Source of the DNA: Nocardioides kribbensis | GTDB lineage: Bacteria; Actinomycetota; Actinomycetes; Propionibacteriales; Nocardioidaceae | Direction of reading: 5' to 3' | DNA: 64,000 nt | Assembly (NCBI RefSeq): GCF_015070375.1 | Contig: NZ_JADCLL010000002.1 | Span: 1-64,000 of the forward strand | Shown: piece after piece, positions 1-7,820 of the stretch | Numbering within the stretch: position 1 is the stretch's first letter | How the letters are laid out: the number at the start of each line of letters is the position of its first letter | Program-made: the position numbers and the translations under genes | Notes under the pieces: generated by a model | What the model saw: only the letters and a program-made list of their open reading frames with translations | Database searches by the model: none | Told to the model about the DNA's origin: nothing

Positions 1-125
1 TCGCCCAAGTCGCCTCCGCCGCCGACGACACCCGCCACGGCGCCCACAACACCCTCGAGTCCGCCACCGCCCTGGCCACCATGGCCACCGAGCTCAAGGC
101 CCTCGTGGCCCGCTTCCAGGTCTGA
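1..125 (+). CDS. Methyl-accepting chemotaxis protein, C-terminal end (partial)
   Basis: Only the last 40 codons are inside the window, read in the frame that stops at the TGA at 123-125. The residues (…GAHNTLESATALATMATELK… ending in RFQV) match the usual end of a chemoreceptor signalling domain: a heptad-like, Ala/Thr-rich helix ending in a short L-x-x-L-V-x-R-F sequence. Such proteins signal to CheA/CheW from the membrane, but the sensor part lies outside the window. The next gene starts 10 bases after the stop, so the two are probably co-transcribed. The assignment rests on a short C-terminal pattern. Confidence 0.6.
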   Translation, partial: AQVASAADDTRHGAHNTLESATALATMATELKALVARFQV

Positions 126-135
126 GGGGGCTGAC

Positions 136-462
136 ATGGAGGCATCCACCCAGCAGTCCCAGACCGTCACCGTCGACGTGTGGTCGAGCCCGCAGGCCCT
201 CGAGCGCGCCGTGCCGGAGGCCTTCCGGCTCTGGGCGTCCTGGTACGGCGAGCCGCACCCCGACCGGTCGGTCCACCTGCTCGCCTGCCCCTCGGGGGCC
301 TACGCGCCCTCCAAGACCGGCGTCGCCGCGGCGCTCGACGAGCCCCGACCGCCCGGCACGCCGGGGCGGGTCTCGGTCGTGCTCACCGACGACCCCACCG
401 CCGGCGAGTCGCTCTGGCTGCTGCGCACCGTCACCCGCCTCGCCGAGCCGCAGCTGCCCTGA
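136..462 (+). CDS. Hypothetical protein (108 aa), possibly in a chemotaxis operon
   Basis: ATG at 136 is preceded by a good ribosome-binding site, GAGGGGG at 124-130, overlapping the end of the chemoreceptor gene. The product is a soluble 108-residue protein without a signal peptide or membrane segment. It has a conserved-looking aromatic stretch (FRLWASWYGEPHP) in the first half and a C-terminal helix. I do not recognise the family. Its closeness to the chemoreceptor gene suggests co-expression, and nothing more can be said about function. Confidence 0.7.
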   Translation: MEASTQQSQTVTVDVWSSPQALERAVPEAFRLWASWYGEPHPDRSVHLLACPSGAYAPSKTGVAAALDEPRPPGTPGRVSVVLTDDPTAGESLWLLRTVTRLAEPQLP

Positions 463-510
463 GCCCCCGGCTGCGCCCGCCTGAGCCCCCGGGGGACCGG
501 GCCCTGGGGC

Positions 511-1758
511 TCAGGCGGGGGCGTCCACGCCCAGCGGCGGCGGCGCGTGCCGCTCGAGTCGGCGTACGTCGCGCGAGAGCAGGGCCAGCAGCGACGAGGC
601 GGCCATGACGCCCGCGACCACGAGCAGCCACCGGTCGTAGCCGACCGCCTCGGCCACCGGCCCGGTCAGGGCCAGGCCCACCGGGCGGAAGACGAAGGAG
701 CCGACCTGGTCGAAGGAGTAGACCCGGGCCAGCCGGTCCTCGGGCACGTTCTGCTGGATCGAGAGGTCCCAGGCCACCGAGAAGACCTCGAGGCCGAGGC
801 CGTGCACGAAGGCGCCCAGGAGCACCAGGACGAGCTGGTCGGAGACGGCCATCGCCAGCGGGAACGCCGCGGTGAGCGAGAGCATCGCGACCCCCACCCG
901 CAGCCCGTGGCGCGGTCGCCAGCGCAGGGTGAGCAGGCCGCCGACCACGAAGCCGGCCATCAGGCTCGCCAGCGCCCAGCCCCACGCCGCGCGGCCGAAC
1001 CCGTCGCCGACCACGATCGGCCCGAGCACGCCCTGGGCGCCGCCGTAGACGAGGTGGTAGAGCAGGGCCTGGCCGATGAGCAGCCACAGCCAGGTGCGGC
1101 TGAGCACCTCCCGCAGCCCGACCCCGAGGTCGCCCAGCACCGAGGCGCCGGCCGAGACGCCCCGCACGTGCGGCACCCGGAGCGCGGCGTAGCACCCCGC
1201 GGCCACGGCGTACGTCGCCGCGTCGACCGCGATCGCCCACCCCGGCCCGGCGGCCGCGACGAGCACCCCGCCCACCGAGAAGCCGACGATCTGCGAGCCG
1301 GTCTGCCCGATCCGCCGCACCGACACCGCCGAGGCCAGCTCGGCCGCGGGCACGGTCAGCCGGGTCATCGCCTGCGACGAGGGGCCGCTCAGCGCGGCCA
1401 GGCAACCGGTGACCACCCCCATCGCCGTCAGCAGCGCGATGCTGGCGCCGCCGGTGAGCAGCACCGCCGCGAGCACCGCCTGCACCAGCGCGCACGCGCC
1501 CGCCGAGCCCTCCATCAGCACCTTGCGCGAGACCCGGTCGCCGAGCACCCCGCCGAAGAGCACCGTGACCACCTCGGCCAGCGCGAACGCCGCCACCACC
1601 AGGCCCAGCTCCTGCGCCGAGCCGCCGAGGTCGATCACCGCGAAGGCCAGCGCCACCGGCGCCATCGCGTTGCCCAGCGAGCTGGTCGCCGTGCCGGCCA
1701 CGAGCAGCCGGAAGTCGCGGTGGCGCAGCGGCCCGAGCCGGTCGGTCACGCCGACCAC
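511..1758 (-). CDS. MFS transporter (about 12 TM segments)
   Basis: The 415-residue protein has the MFS layout. It starts with a short cytoplasmic segment (RDFRLLVAGTATSSLGNAM), then alternates hydrophobic helices, with the loop-2/3 signature visible as FGGVLGDRVSRKVLMEG near residue 70. The length and the N-terminal pattern R-x-F-R-L-L-x-x-G are typical of drug- or metabolite-exporting MFS proteins related to enterobactin-exporter-type permeases. The substrate cannot be read from sequence. The start is GTG at 1758; a second in-frame GTG at 1749 is possible. The gene converges with the small gene upstream and is not in an obvious operon. Confidence 0.85.
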   Translation of the reverse strand: MVGVTDRLGPLRHRDFRLLVAGTATSSLGNAMAPVALAFAVIDLGGSAQELGLVVAAFALAEVVTVLFGGVLGDRVSRKVLMEGSAGACALVQAVLAAVLLTGGASIALLTAMGVVTGCLAALSGPSSQAMTRLTVPAAELASAVSVRRIGQTGSQIVGFSVGGVLVAAAGPGWAIAVDAATYAVAAGCYAALRVPHVRGVSAGASVLGDLGVGLREVLSRTWLWLLIGQALLYHLVYGGAQGVLGPIVVGDGFGRAAWGWALASLMAGFVVGGLLTLRWRPRHGLRVGVAMLSLTAAFPLAMAVSDQLVLVLLGAFVHGLGLEVFSVAWDLSIQQNVPEDRLARVYSFDQVGSFVFRPVGLALTGPVAEAVGYDRWLLVVAGVMAASSLLALLSRDVRRLERHAPPPLGVDAPA

Positions 1759-1828
1759 CCAAGCCTGCGCGGGCCCGCGGGGTCAACCGGATTGCCGGCG
1801 CCTCCGAGCGGGCACAGGCCAGACCCCG

Positions 1829-2236
1829 TCAGCACTCGGACCGCGGAGCGAACGCACCCGTCGCCGCTCGCGCGACGAGCGCGTCGATGCGGGCGGCGAG
1901 CCCATCCTCGCCAGGTGCACCGGGGAAATCCTCCCGGTGCACCACGACGGGGGCGACGTCGCGCCACGTCCGTGCCGCTCCCAACCGCACGACCCCCACG
2001 ACCCAGTCGCGGCGCCGACGCCTCACACGAGCCGTAGCCCACCGGATGCCGCGCCCCACGAGCACCGGCAGGTCGACGAGGAGCTCGCTCGTCACCCCGG
2101 TCCGAGGCAACAGCTCGCCGTCGTGGCGCACGCCGCGGACGTAGTAGACCCAGCCGTCGCGCTCCAAGCGTTGGTCGTGAGCTCGCAGCCGCACGTCGTA
2201 GAGGTCGTCCCTCCGTCGTTCGTCGTCGATCGTCAC
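1829..2236 (-). CDS. Hypothetical protein (135 aa)
   Basis: GTG at 2236 was chosen because a strong GGAGGAGG site (2256-2249) lies about ten bases upstream. An ATG at 2244 is out of frame and meets a stop after three codons, so it is not the start. The product is Arg- and Asp-rich and soluble, with a central WVYYVRGVRHDGELL segment that looks like a beta-rich core and a cluster of arginines near residue 72. I do not recognise it. It lies 67 bases downstream of the nuclease-like gene on the same strand, so the two may form a unit. The tail ends in a cysteine. Confidence 0.6.
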   Translation of the reverse strand: MTIDDERRRDDLYDVRLRAHDQRLERDGWVYYVRGVRHDGELLPRTGVTSELLVDLPVLVGRGIRWATARVRRRRRDWVVGVVRLGAARTWRDVAPVVVHREDFPGAPGEDGLAARIDALVARAATGAFAPRSEC

Positions 2237-2303
2237 GCGGCCATGGTTCCTCCTCCGACCTGAAACCGCCTGCGCGGCGTCCGAGGTCGTGTCGCACGGG
2301 GGT

Positions 2304-3395
2304 TTAGCCGAGCGACGTCGGCTCGTCACCCTCCTCGTACACGGCGAATCCTCCAGGAGCCAGATCCAACAGCTGCTTGAAGGCGTCCCTGGTCTGGGTT
2401 CCCCAGTTGCTGTGGACCACCCAGGTCTTGTCGCCCTCGACGATGGGATGGGCGAGGTGCCAGCGGCGGGGGTCCGGCTTGCCGAGCTGTGTCTGGATGG
2501 CAGCCCACAACGCCTCCGCATCGGGATACGTCCCGGTGACGTGCAGGATCTTGCTGTCGGGCAGGGCTCGGCTGACGTGCTCCATCGCCACCCCCGCCTC
2601 GGCAAGACCCTTAACCAGTTCAAGCACTGCCCACCGCTTCGGCAACGGTTTGGTGGTGCTCGTCGGAGACTGGACGACGAACTTGGTCCAATCAGCGCCG
2701 GATTCCTTGGCCTGCTTGACGGCGATCTCCTTCTCGCGCACCCGCACGGTGTACTCCGAGGCCTCTGGCAGCGGGATGACGTGCTGCACGTCCAACAGAA
2801 GACGGTCCTCCAGTCGGTAGGGGCTGAGCCGCACGCAACGGATGTCGAAGCCGTAGAACTCGTTCAGCCACAGGACGGTCGTCGTGATCTCCTGGCTGAA
2901 GTCCTCGGAGGCGAGCACGACACCCACCTCTCTCGGGATGACCAGCTCCTCGTCGTCGAGCGCCAGCCAGGCCAGGAGGCGGTCACGTGCGTCCTCCTCG
3001 GAGTGGTCGGCGTCGCCGCGACCCTTGCGGTACTTGGCGAACGCCCTCACCACCTGAGCGAACGTCATGGTCGAGACCATCGCCGCGTAACGGAGGGCTT
3101 GGAGCTCCATGTGCCCCCCGTCGACCGTGCGCTTGAGCTCGACCACGACGAGCTTGCAGTTCTTGTCGATGCACAGCAGGTCGATGCGCCGGTTGGCGCC
3201 CTCGAAGTCCCCGAACTCCTCGGCGATCACGTGGAGGTCGTGGTCGATGAGGTCGATGTGATCTCTCAGCGCGGCTTGCAGGTGCGAGCGCTCCTGGATC
3301 CCCTCCTCGGCGAAGCTGGTCCGCGTCACCTCGACCAGAGCAGCGGACGTCGAGGGGAGACCGCTCTTGATAGCGGTCATGTCGTACAGGGTCAC
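2304..3395 (-). CDS. NucS/DUF91-like nuclease-domain protein (363 aa)
   Basis: The N-terminal half carries the RecB/NucS-type nuclease pattern: acidic residues in the IDLLCIDK strand followed by VVVELKR, the D-x(n)-E-x-K arrangement of PD-(D/E)xK enzymes, with downstream SHLQAALRDHIDLI-type helices seen in DUF91 proteins. The C-terminal third (PLPKRWAVLELVKGL…) looks like a separate winged or effector domain. GTG at 3395 is preferred over GTG at 3401 because AAGGAG lies five bases before 3395 but overlaps 3401. It is probably a DNA-acting enzyme in repair or defence, which is inference. Codon use looks less extreme in GC than that of its neighbours. Confidence 0.65.
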   Translation of the reverse strand: MTLYDMTAIKSGLPSTSAALVEVTRTSFAEEGIQERSHLQAALRDHIDLIDHDLHVIAEEFGDFEGANRRIDLLCIDKNCKLVVVELKRTVDGGHMELQALRYAAMVSTMTFAQVVRAFAKYRKGRGDADHSEEDARDRLLAWLALDDEELVIPREVGVVLASEDFSQEITTTVLWLNEFYGFDIRCVRLSPYRLEDRLLLDVQHVIPLPEASEYTVRVREKEIAVKQAKESGADWTKFVVQSPTSTTKPLPKRWAVLELVKGLAEAGVAMEHVSRALPDSKILHVTGTYPDAEALWAAIQTQLGKPDPRRWHLAHPIVEGDKTWVVHSNWGTQTRDAFKQLLDLAPGGFAVYEEGDEPTSLG

Positions 3396-3466
3396 GGGCA
3401 CTCCTTGGTTGAAGAATCGGGGGCCGAGCGCGGCGGGGTGCGGCACGACCCAGCCGAAGGTAAAGC

Positions 3467-4969
3467 CTAGAAGCCGAAGAGCTTGCCCAGGCCGGAGAAG
3501 AGCGCGTTGAACGTCCGGGTGACCGGGTTGGCCGCCTCGCCGGTGTCGGACTGCTGCCCGAAGAGCGGGTGGTGGCCGGTGAACTCGTCGTCGACGAGGG
3601 GCGCGCGGCCGCGCAGGTAGGGCCAGAAGACCTCGGTGCGGTTGACGCCCAGGCTCAGGCGGGAGTCGAAGCCCATCACCAGGTTCTGGTTGACCCTGGT
3701 CGCCCTGCCCTCGGGGTTGGTCGCCACCACGTCGCCGCAGCCCTCGACGATGAGGCCGCCGGTGCCGGCGAAGAGGATGTAGCGCACCTGCCAGGTCGCG
3801 AAGGCGTGCACGCCCCACCGCCAGCGCGTCTCCAGCGTGGGCGTCCCGACGACGCCGACCACGTGCTTGGGGTGCATCACGAGGCCGGGGTGGTCGCGGA
3901 GGTCGATGCGCATCAGGTAGGCGTTGGGGTCGTCGGGGTTGGCCAGGGTCACCGAGCCGCCCGCCTCGTCCCCGACCAGGCGGCTCATCTCGTGGAGCCC
4001 GGCGGCGTAGCTGATGAAGGGCGAGGACCAGTCGTAGAGGAGTCGGCTGCGGGCCCTGCCCTGCACCGAGCGCACGTGCGCCGACCGCGTCGACAGCACC
4101 TCGCCGGCGCCGACGTGGACGGTCATCGTGCGCTGCGCGTCGCTGGTGCGGATCTCGGCGTCCGCGGCCTCCGCCTCGTCGGCCAGCCGCACCGGCGTGT
4201 GGAGTCGGCGCACCACCGGCATCAGCACGAAGTAGCTGACGACGCGCAGCACGATCGGGGCGAGCAGGACGGTGAGCGCGATGACGGCCAGCCACTTCCA
4301 CGACCGGGCCCACTGGTCCACGACCCAGCCCGTGCCGGAGCCCTGGGCCTCCTCCAGGGTGTCCTCCTCGCTCTGGGTCTCCTCAAGCGCCGACTCCTGC
4401 GCGTCGATCTCGTCCTGGCGGAACGCCGGGTCGTCGCCCCGACCCAGCCGGTCCAGCTTCTCCTGGTCGCTGAGGTCGGGGTCGCGCAGCACGGCCACAC
4501 CCTCCTCGGCCCGGGCGAGACCGCCCTCCAGGGAGTCGAGCGCCTCGTCGGCCTGCCGCACCGCGGCCTCGGCGGCGTCGCACGCGTCGCCCGGCGTCAC
4601 CAGGTCGATGAGGTCCCGCACCAGCCCGCAGACGTCCTGCTGGCCGTCGCGCAGCCGCTCGACCTCGGCCCTCTTGTCGGCGACGGCCCCCTGCAGCGTG
4701 CCGACCTCGTCGCCGAGCTCGGCCTCCAGCGAGGCCGTCGCCTCGCTCCGGGCCGCGGCGGCGGCCGCCTGCAGCCGGCCCAGGTCCTCCTGCAGCGCGG
4801 CTCGCTCCTCGACGACCCGCTCCAGCCGGTCCCGGTCGGCCGCGGCCTCGCGCAGGGCCGGCACCAGGGACTGCATGACCAGGTAGCCGAGGAACAGCGA
4901 GAGCACCAGCGCCGCCAACAGGCCGAGCTTCCGCAGGAAGAAGCCGACGACCGTCGACACGAGACGCAT
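3467..4969 (-). CDS. Coiled-coil membrane protein with a possible AIM24-like C-terminal region
   Basis: The 500-residue protein starts with a membrane helix (about residues 9-35), followed by a long charged coiled coil (about 40-215) rich in Ala/Glu/Arg heptads with two cysteines near 113 and 129. A second membrane pair lies near residues 225-255 (WLAVIALTVLLAPIVLRVVSYFVLM). The C-terminal 240 residues are beta-rich, with FAGTGGLIVEGCGD and an R-T-E-x-F motif that recall the AIM24/DUF124 fold; this is a weak resemblance. The ATG at 4969 follows a TAGGAT box by seven bases, as in leaderless transcripts. Function unknown; divergent from the serine hydrolase. Confidence 0.6.
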   Translation of the reverse strand: MRLVSTVVGFFLRKLGLLAALVLSLFLGYLVMQSLVPALREAAADRDRLERVVEERAALQEDLGRLQAAAAAARSEATASLEAELGDEVGTLQGAVADKRAEVERLRDGQQDVCGLVRDLIDLVTPGDACDAAEAAVRQADEALDSLEGGLARAEEGVAVLRDPDLSDQEKLDRLGRGDDPAFRQDEIDAQESALEETQSEEDTLEEAQGSGTGWVVDQWARSWKWLAVIALTVLLAPIVLRVVSYFVLMPVVRRLHTPVRLADEAEAADAEIRTSDAQRTMTVHVGAGEVLSTRSAHVRSVQGRARSRLLYDWSSPFISYAAGLHEMSRLVGDEAGGSVTLANPDDPNAYLMRIDLRDHPGLVMHPKHVVGVVGTPTLETRWRWGVHAFATWQVRYILFAGTGGLIVEGCGDVVATNPEGRATRVNQNLVMGFDSRLSLGVNRTEVFWPYLRGRAPLVDDEFTGHHPLFGQQSDTGEAANPVTRTFNALFSGLGKLFGF

Positions 4970-5135
4970 GGGCTCGATCCTAGTGTCGGACGTCTTTACC
5001 GTGGCGCGCTCTCACGGGCGGTACGTCAGCATCCTTCGCCGGCCCCGGCTCCCGGCCGCGGTCCGGCGTCCTCCGGTCGTCGTCCCGCGGCCGACGCCCC
5101 GCACCGGCGCTGACACCGACCGGCAGACTGGCGCC

Positions 5136-6005
5136 GTGACCAGCGCGCGCGACGTCCTCGGGCAGGTCGTGCGCGCCCTCGACGCCGACGGTTTCGGCGC
5201 CGAGGCCGTCCACGTGCTCCTCGCCGACGACAGCGCGGTCCACCACTGGTCCCCCGACGTACGCCGCGACGTGCACTCCGCGGCCAAGGCGGTCTGCACC
5301 CTCGCCGTCGGGCTGGCCTGCGACGCCGGCCTCTACGACGTCGACGCGCCGGTCACCCGCTACCTGCGGCCCCCGGTGGTCGGCGAGGGCGTCGAGTCGG
5401 TCACGACGCGGCACCTGCTCTCGATGACCAGCGGCATCGACCTGGCGTGGAGCGAGACGATGCTGACCGACTGGCCCGACCTGGCCCAGGAGTTCCTGTC
5501 GCGCCCGTCCGCGGGGCGGGTCTTCCAGTACTCCAACGCGAGCACCTACACCGCGATGCGCGCGCTCAGCAGCGTCGTCGGCGACGTCGTCGACTGGCTG
5601 CAGCCGACCCTCTTCACCCCGCTCGGCATCGACGCGCCGCCCTGGGACCGGTGCCCGCACGGGTACGTCGCCGCCGGCGGAGGGCTGCACCTGCGGGTCG
5701 AGGAGCTCGCGCGCCTGGGCCGGCTGATCCGCGACGACGGCGTCTGGGACGGACGGCGACTGGTCTCCTCGCGCTGGACCACCGGCCTGCGCTCGGACTG
5801 GACCGAGCGGGACGCGGCCTCCCCCGCCTACGCGCGCTACTCCCTGGGAGCGTGGGGCGGACCGGGCGACGCCTGGCGCCTGCACGGCGCCCACGGTCAG
5901 CTCGTGCTGTTCCTCGGCGACGCGGTCGTGACGATCCAGGCCCACGACCACGCCGGGGCCGACCTCGCGTCCGAGCGCGTCGTGGCGATCCTCGACTCCA
6001 TCTGA
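5136..6005 (+). CDS. Serine hydrolase, class C beta-lactamase-like (289 aa)
   Basis: The class C beta-lactamase/penicillin-binding fold is shown by S48-A-A-K51 (catalytic Ser and Lys) and Y132-S-N134 (the second motif). The third, KTG-like element is probably the HGAHG segment near residue 248. GTG at 5136 was chosen because CAGACT sits six bases upstream, matching the leaderless pattern of many genes here; upstream in-frame starts would add an Arg-rich segment with no domain features. There is no signal peptide, so it is probably a cytoplasmic esterase or peptidase-like enzyme rather than a resistance enzyme. Substrate unknown. Confidence 0.75.
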   Translation: MTSARDVLGQVVRALDADGFGAEAVHVLLADDSAVHHWSPDVRRDVHSAAKAVCTLAVGLACDAGLYDVDAPVTRYLRPPVVGEGVESVTTRHLLSMTSGIDLAWSETMLTDWPDLAQEFLSRPSAGRVFQYSNASTYTAMRALSSVVGDVVDWLQPTLFTPLGIDAPPWDRCPHGYVAAGGGLHLRVEELARLGRLIRDDGVWDGRRLVSSRWTTGLRSDWTERDAASPAYARYSLGAWGGPGDAWRLHGAHGQLVLFLGDAVVTIQAHDHAGADLASERVVAILDSI

Positions 6006-6114
6006 CTGAGATCAGTCGAAGATGAATCGCCCCGGGTTTCGTGGAGGCCCTGGCGTGTCCCGGGTCCCTTGGAGATGCCATCTGAATTTTAGTTTCCGTC
6101 ACCAGAAGGCAGCA

Positions 6115-6419
6115 ATGGGAAGACGGGGCTATCCGCCGGAGTTCCGACGCAAGGTCTTGGACCTACTGAAGAAGGCAGATCAGTCGCACAGGTCGCACAC
6201 GACCTGGACATAAGCCAGGAGTCGATCTACACCTGGCGACGCCAGGACAGAATCAACCGCGGCCTCACGCCCGGACTGTCAAGCGGCGAGAAGGCCGAGC
6301 TAACCGCTGCCCGCAAGCAGATCGCTGACCTCGAAGCCGAGCTGAAGGCGACATGGCGAGCGATCGAGCTACTGAAGGAGTCAGCGCACCCAAAAGGCGG
6401 TACTCGGCGGCGGAAGTAA
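6115..6419 (+). pseudogene. IS3-type transposase OrfA, frameshifted
   Basis: Translation begins well (GYPPEFRRKVLDLLK) in the frame of ATG 6115 but stops at 6211. A shift near 6180-6190 restores VAQVAHDLDISQESIYTWRRQD, then a leucine-zipper-like tail (AARKQIADLEAELKATWRAIELLKE) up to TAA at 6417-6419. This is the small DNA-binding protein of IS3 elements with its helix-turn-helix broken by an indel, so no functional product is expected. Confidence 0.8.
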
Positions 6420-6421
6420 TC

Positions 6422-6835
6422 GTCGCCGAGGGCACTCCCGTCCAGATCGCCTGCCGGGTCGCAGGGATCTCCGAGTGCGGCTGGTTCGCCCGGATCAAAC
6501 GGACGCCCTCACCGCGCTCGATCCGCCACGCCCTGCTCACGACCTCATCATCCAGATCCACCGCGACTCCCGCGGCAGCTACGGCGGTCACCGAGTACAC
6601 GCCGAGCTCGCCCTCGGACGCGGGATCGAGGTGGGCCACGGCCAAGTCGAGCGCCCGATGCGCCGCGCCGGCCTGCAGGGCGTGGGAGAACGATCGCGGT
6701 GGAAGCGGGTCAAGCCTGACAACATCGCCACTGACCTGGTCAAACGAGACTTCGCCTGCCCCGGCCCGAACCAGCTGTGGGTCACCGACATCACCGAGCA
6801 CACCTCGCACCGAACGGTGCTCGTCGAGGAGGTAC
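6422..6835 (+). pseudogene. IS3-type transposase OrfB (DDE), frameshifted and truncated
   Basis: The first part reads EGTPVQIACRVAGISECGWFA in one frame. After a shift near 6535 it continues in another frame as DLIIQIHRDSRGSYGGHRVH, followed by GPNQLWVTDITEH, where the first catalytic Asp of the DDE triad is present in TDIT. Everything after about 6835 is missing, including the second Asp and the Glu. The product cannot be active. Confidence 0.75.
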
Positions 6836-6892
6836 ACCCGAGCACGATGAGCTTGCTGCACTCACTGTCGGCGGCTCTAGGCAGCCGATCGC

Positions 6893-7190
6893 GTGGCCGC
6901 CGGCAGCGGGCTGGTGCTCGCCGACACGCTAGGCCGCGGGGTGTCACCAGACGCCTACTTGGACCGACTCCGGACGCTGTGCGTCAAGGCCGGCGTGCCA
7001 ACCATCCGCCTTTACGAGGTGCGCCACACGTTGGCGCTTGTCCTGCATCGGGCAGGCGAGGCACCAACCTATGTGGCGGCGTTACTGGGACACACGCTGG
7101 CGACACTACGCCCACTACGTGCCGCGCACCGAGCGCGGCGTGACATCGGCGGCTGGGCGTCTCGCGGAGGTGCTGGCAACGGTCTGCTAA
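6893..7190 (+). pseudogene. Tyrosine recombinase (phage/ICE-type integrase), C-terminal fragment, frameshifted
   Basis: The fragment shows the integrase box: the LYEVRHTLALVLHRAG segment carries the R-H pair, and AALLGHT the late H. A frameshift near 7090 then separates these from the catalytic tyrosine, which is readable in another frame as HYAHYVPRTERG, ending at TAA 7188-7190. The N-terminal core-binding domain is absent. It is probably the dead integrase of the island that sits at tRNA-Arg. No attachment-site copy of the tRNA 3' end was found on this side. Confidence 0.75.
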
Positions 7191-7203
7191 GCACCTAGTT
7201 TGC

Positions 7204-7720
7204 CACACTCCACGCGGCTAGCAGTCCCCCGCACGGGTTGCAGCACCGCCCGCACGCGGCAACGCAGCGTGACACCGTTAACGCGAACCTGCTAGCAAAA
7301 CCCCGAACCGGTTGCAGCGTCAGCTACACGCAGCAACCACACGTTGTGGACACACTCCACGCGGCTAGCAGTCCCCCGCACGGGTTGCAGCACCGCCCGC
7401 ACGCGGCAACGCAGCGTGACACCAAAACCCCGAACCGGTTGCAGCGTCAGCTACACGCAGCAACCACACGTTGTGGACACACTCCACGCGGCTAGCAGTC
7501 CCCCGCACGGGTTGCAGCACCGCCCGCACGCGGCAACGCAGCGTGACACCGTTAACGCGAACCTGCTAACAAAACCCCGAACCGGTTGCAGCGTCAGCTA
7601 CACGCAGCAACCACACGTTGTGGACACACTCCACGCGGCTAGCAGTCCCCCGCACGGGTTGCAGCACCGCCCGCACGCGGCAACGCAGCGTGACACCGTT
7701 AACGCGAACCTGCTAACAAG
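7204..7720. repeat. Tandem array of about 147-bp repeats (3.6 copies)
   Basis: Units begin at 7204, 7351, 7478 and 7625 with CACACTCCACGCGGCTAGCA. Spacings are 147, 127 and 147 bases; the 127-base unit lacks a 20-base block (GTTAACGCGAACCTGCTAGC). Each full unit holds two related halves, each starting GGTTGCAGC and containing a GTTGC…GCAAC inverted repeat, plus CCACA-CGT-TGTGG. The last unit diverges near 7720. The copies are almost identical, so the array is young or kept homogeneous. It stands between the integrase fragment and the Fic gene. Reading frames through it look non-coding. Confidence 0.9.
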
Positions 7721-7781
7721 TCCCTCGGGTGCTTGCAGTAAGGTCCATTCGACGTAGCAGCAGTTGCTCGCCTTCTTCAAA

Positions 7782-7814
7782 GATGCAAACTTTCGCATCA
7801 TTATTTGGTAGTAT
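7782..7814 (+). promoter_or_regulatory. Fic promoter with an inverted repeat
   Basis: TAGTAT at 7809-7814 lies six bases before the Fic ATG, so the transcript is probably leaderless. An inverted repeat, GATGC (7782-7786) and GCATC (7795-7799), covers the spacer/-35 region. Its position suggests an operator, perhaps for autoregulation through the C-terminal winged helix of the Fic protein; this is inference. Confidence 0.5.
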
Positions 7815-7820
7815 TCGCCC

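Larger units (their letters stand above)
6023..6835 (+). mobile_element. Degenerate IS3-family insertion sequence, right end missing
   Basis: The left end, TGAATCGCCCCGGGTTTCGT starting at 6023, resembles the terminal inverted repeats of actinobacterial IS3-type elements. Inside are recognisable OrfA and OrfB remnants. No matching right inverted repeat is found before the recombinase fragment, so the right part has been deleted. The junction lies near 6835, where similarity to the DDE transposase stops just after the WVTDITEH segment. Confidence 0.7.

Noticed and set aside
547..2037. Very long open frames opposite genes such as the MFS gene at 511-1758
   Set aside because: Such antisense frames are normal in DNA of about 73% GC; they have His/Arg/Pro-rich, domain-free translations.
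4968..5135. Upstream start of the serine hydrolase
   Set aside because: The extra 56 residues are Arg/Pro-rich and overlap the divergent promoter; the GTG at 5136 follows a -10-like hexamer.
6023..7190. attL copy of the tRNA-Arg 3' end
   Set aside because: No copy of GGGATTCGAACCCC or its complement was found left of the island.
7204..7720. CRISPR array or integron attC array
   Set aside because: Repeats are 147 bases with no unique spacers and no cas genes. The hairpins lack the attC core GTTRRRY, and no integron integrase is present.
7238..7757. Repeat-encoded proteins
   Set aside because: Open frames exist only because 147 is a multiple of three and stops are absent by composition; there is no RBS, the 127-base unit shifts the frame, and codon use is not gene-like.
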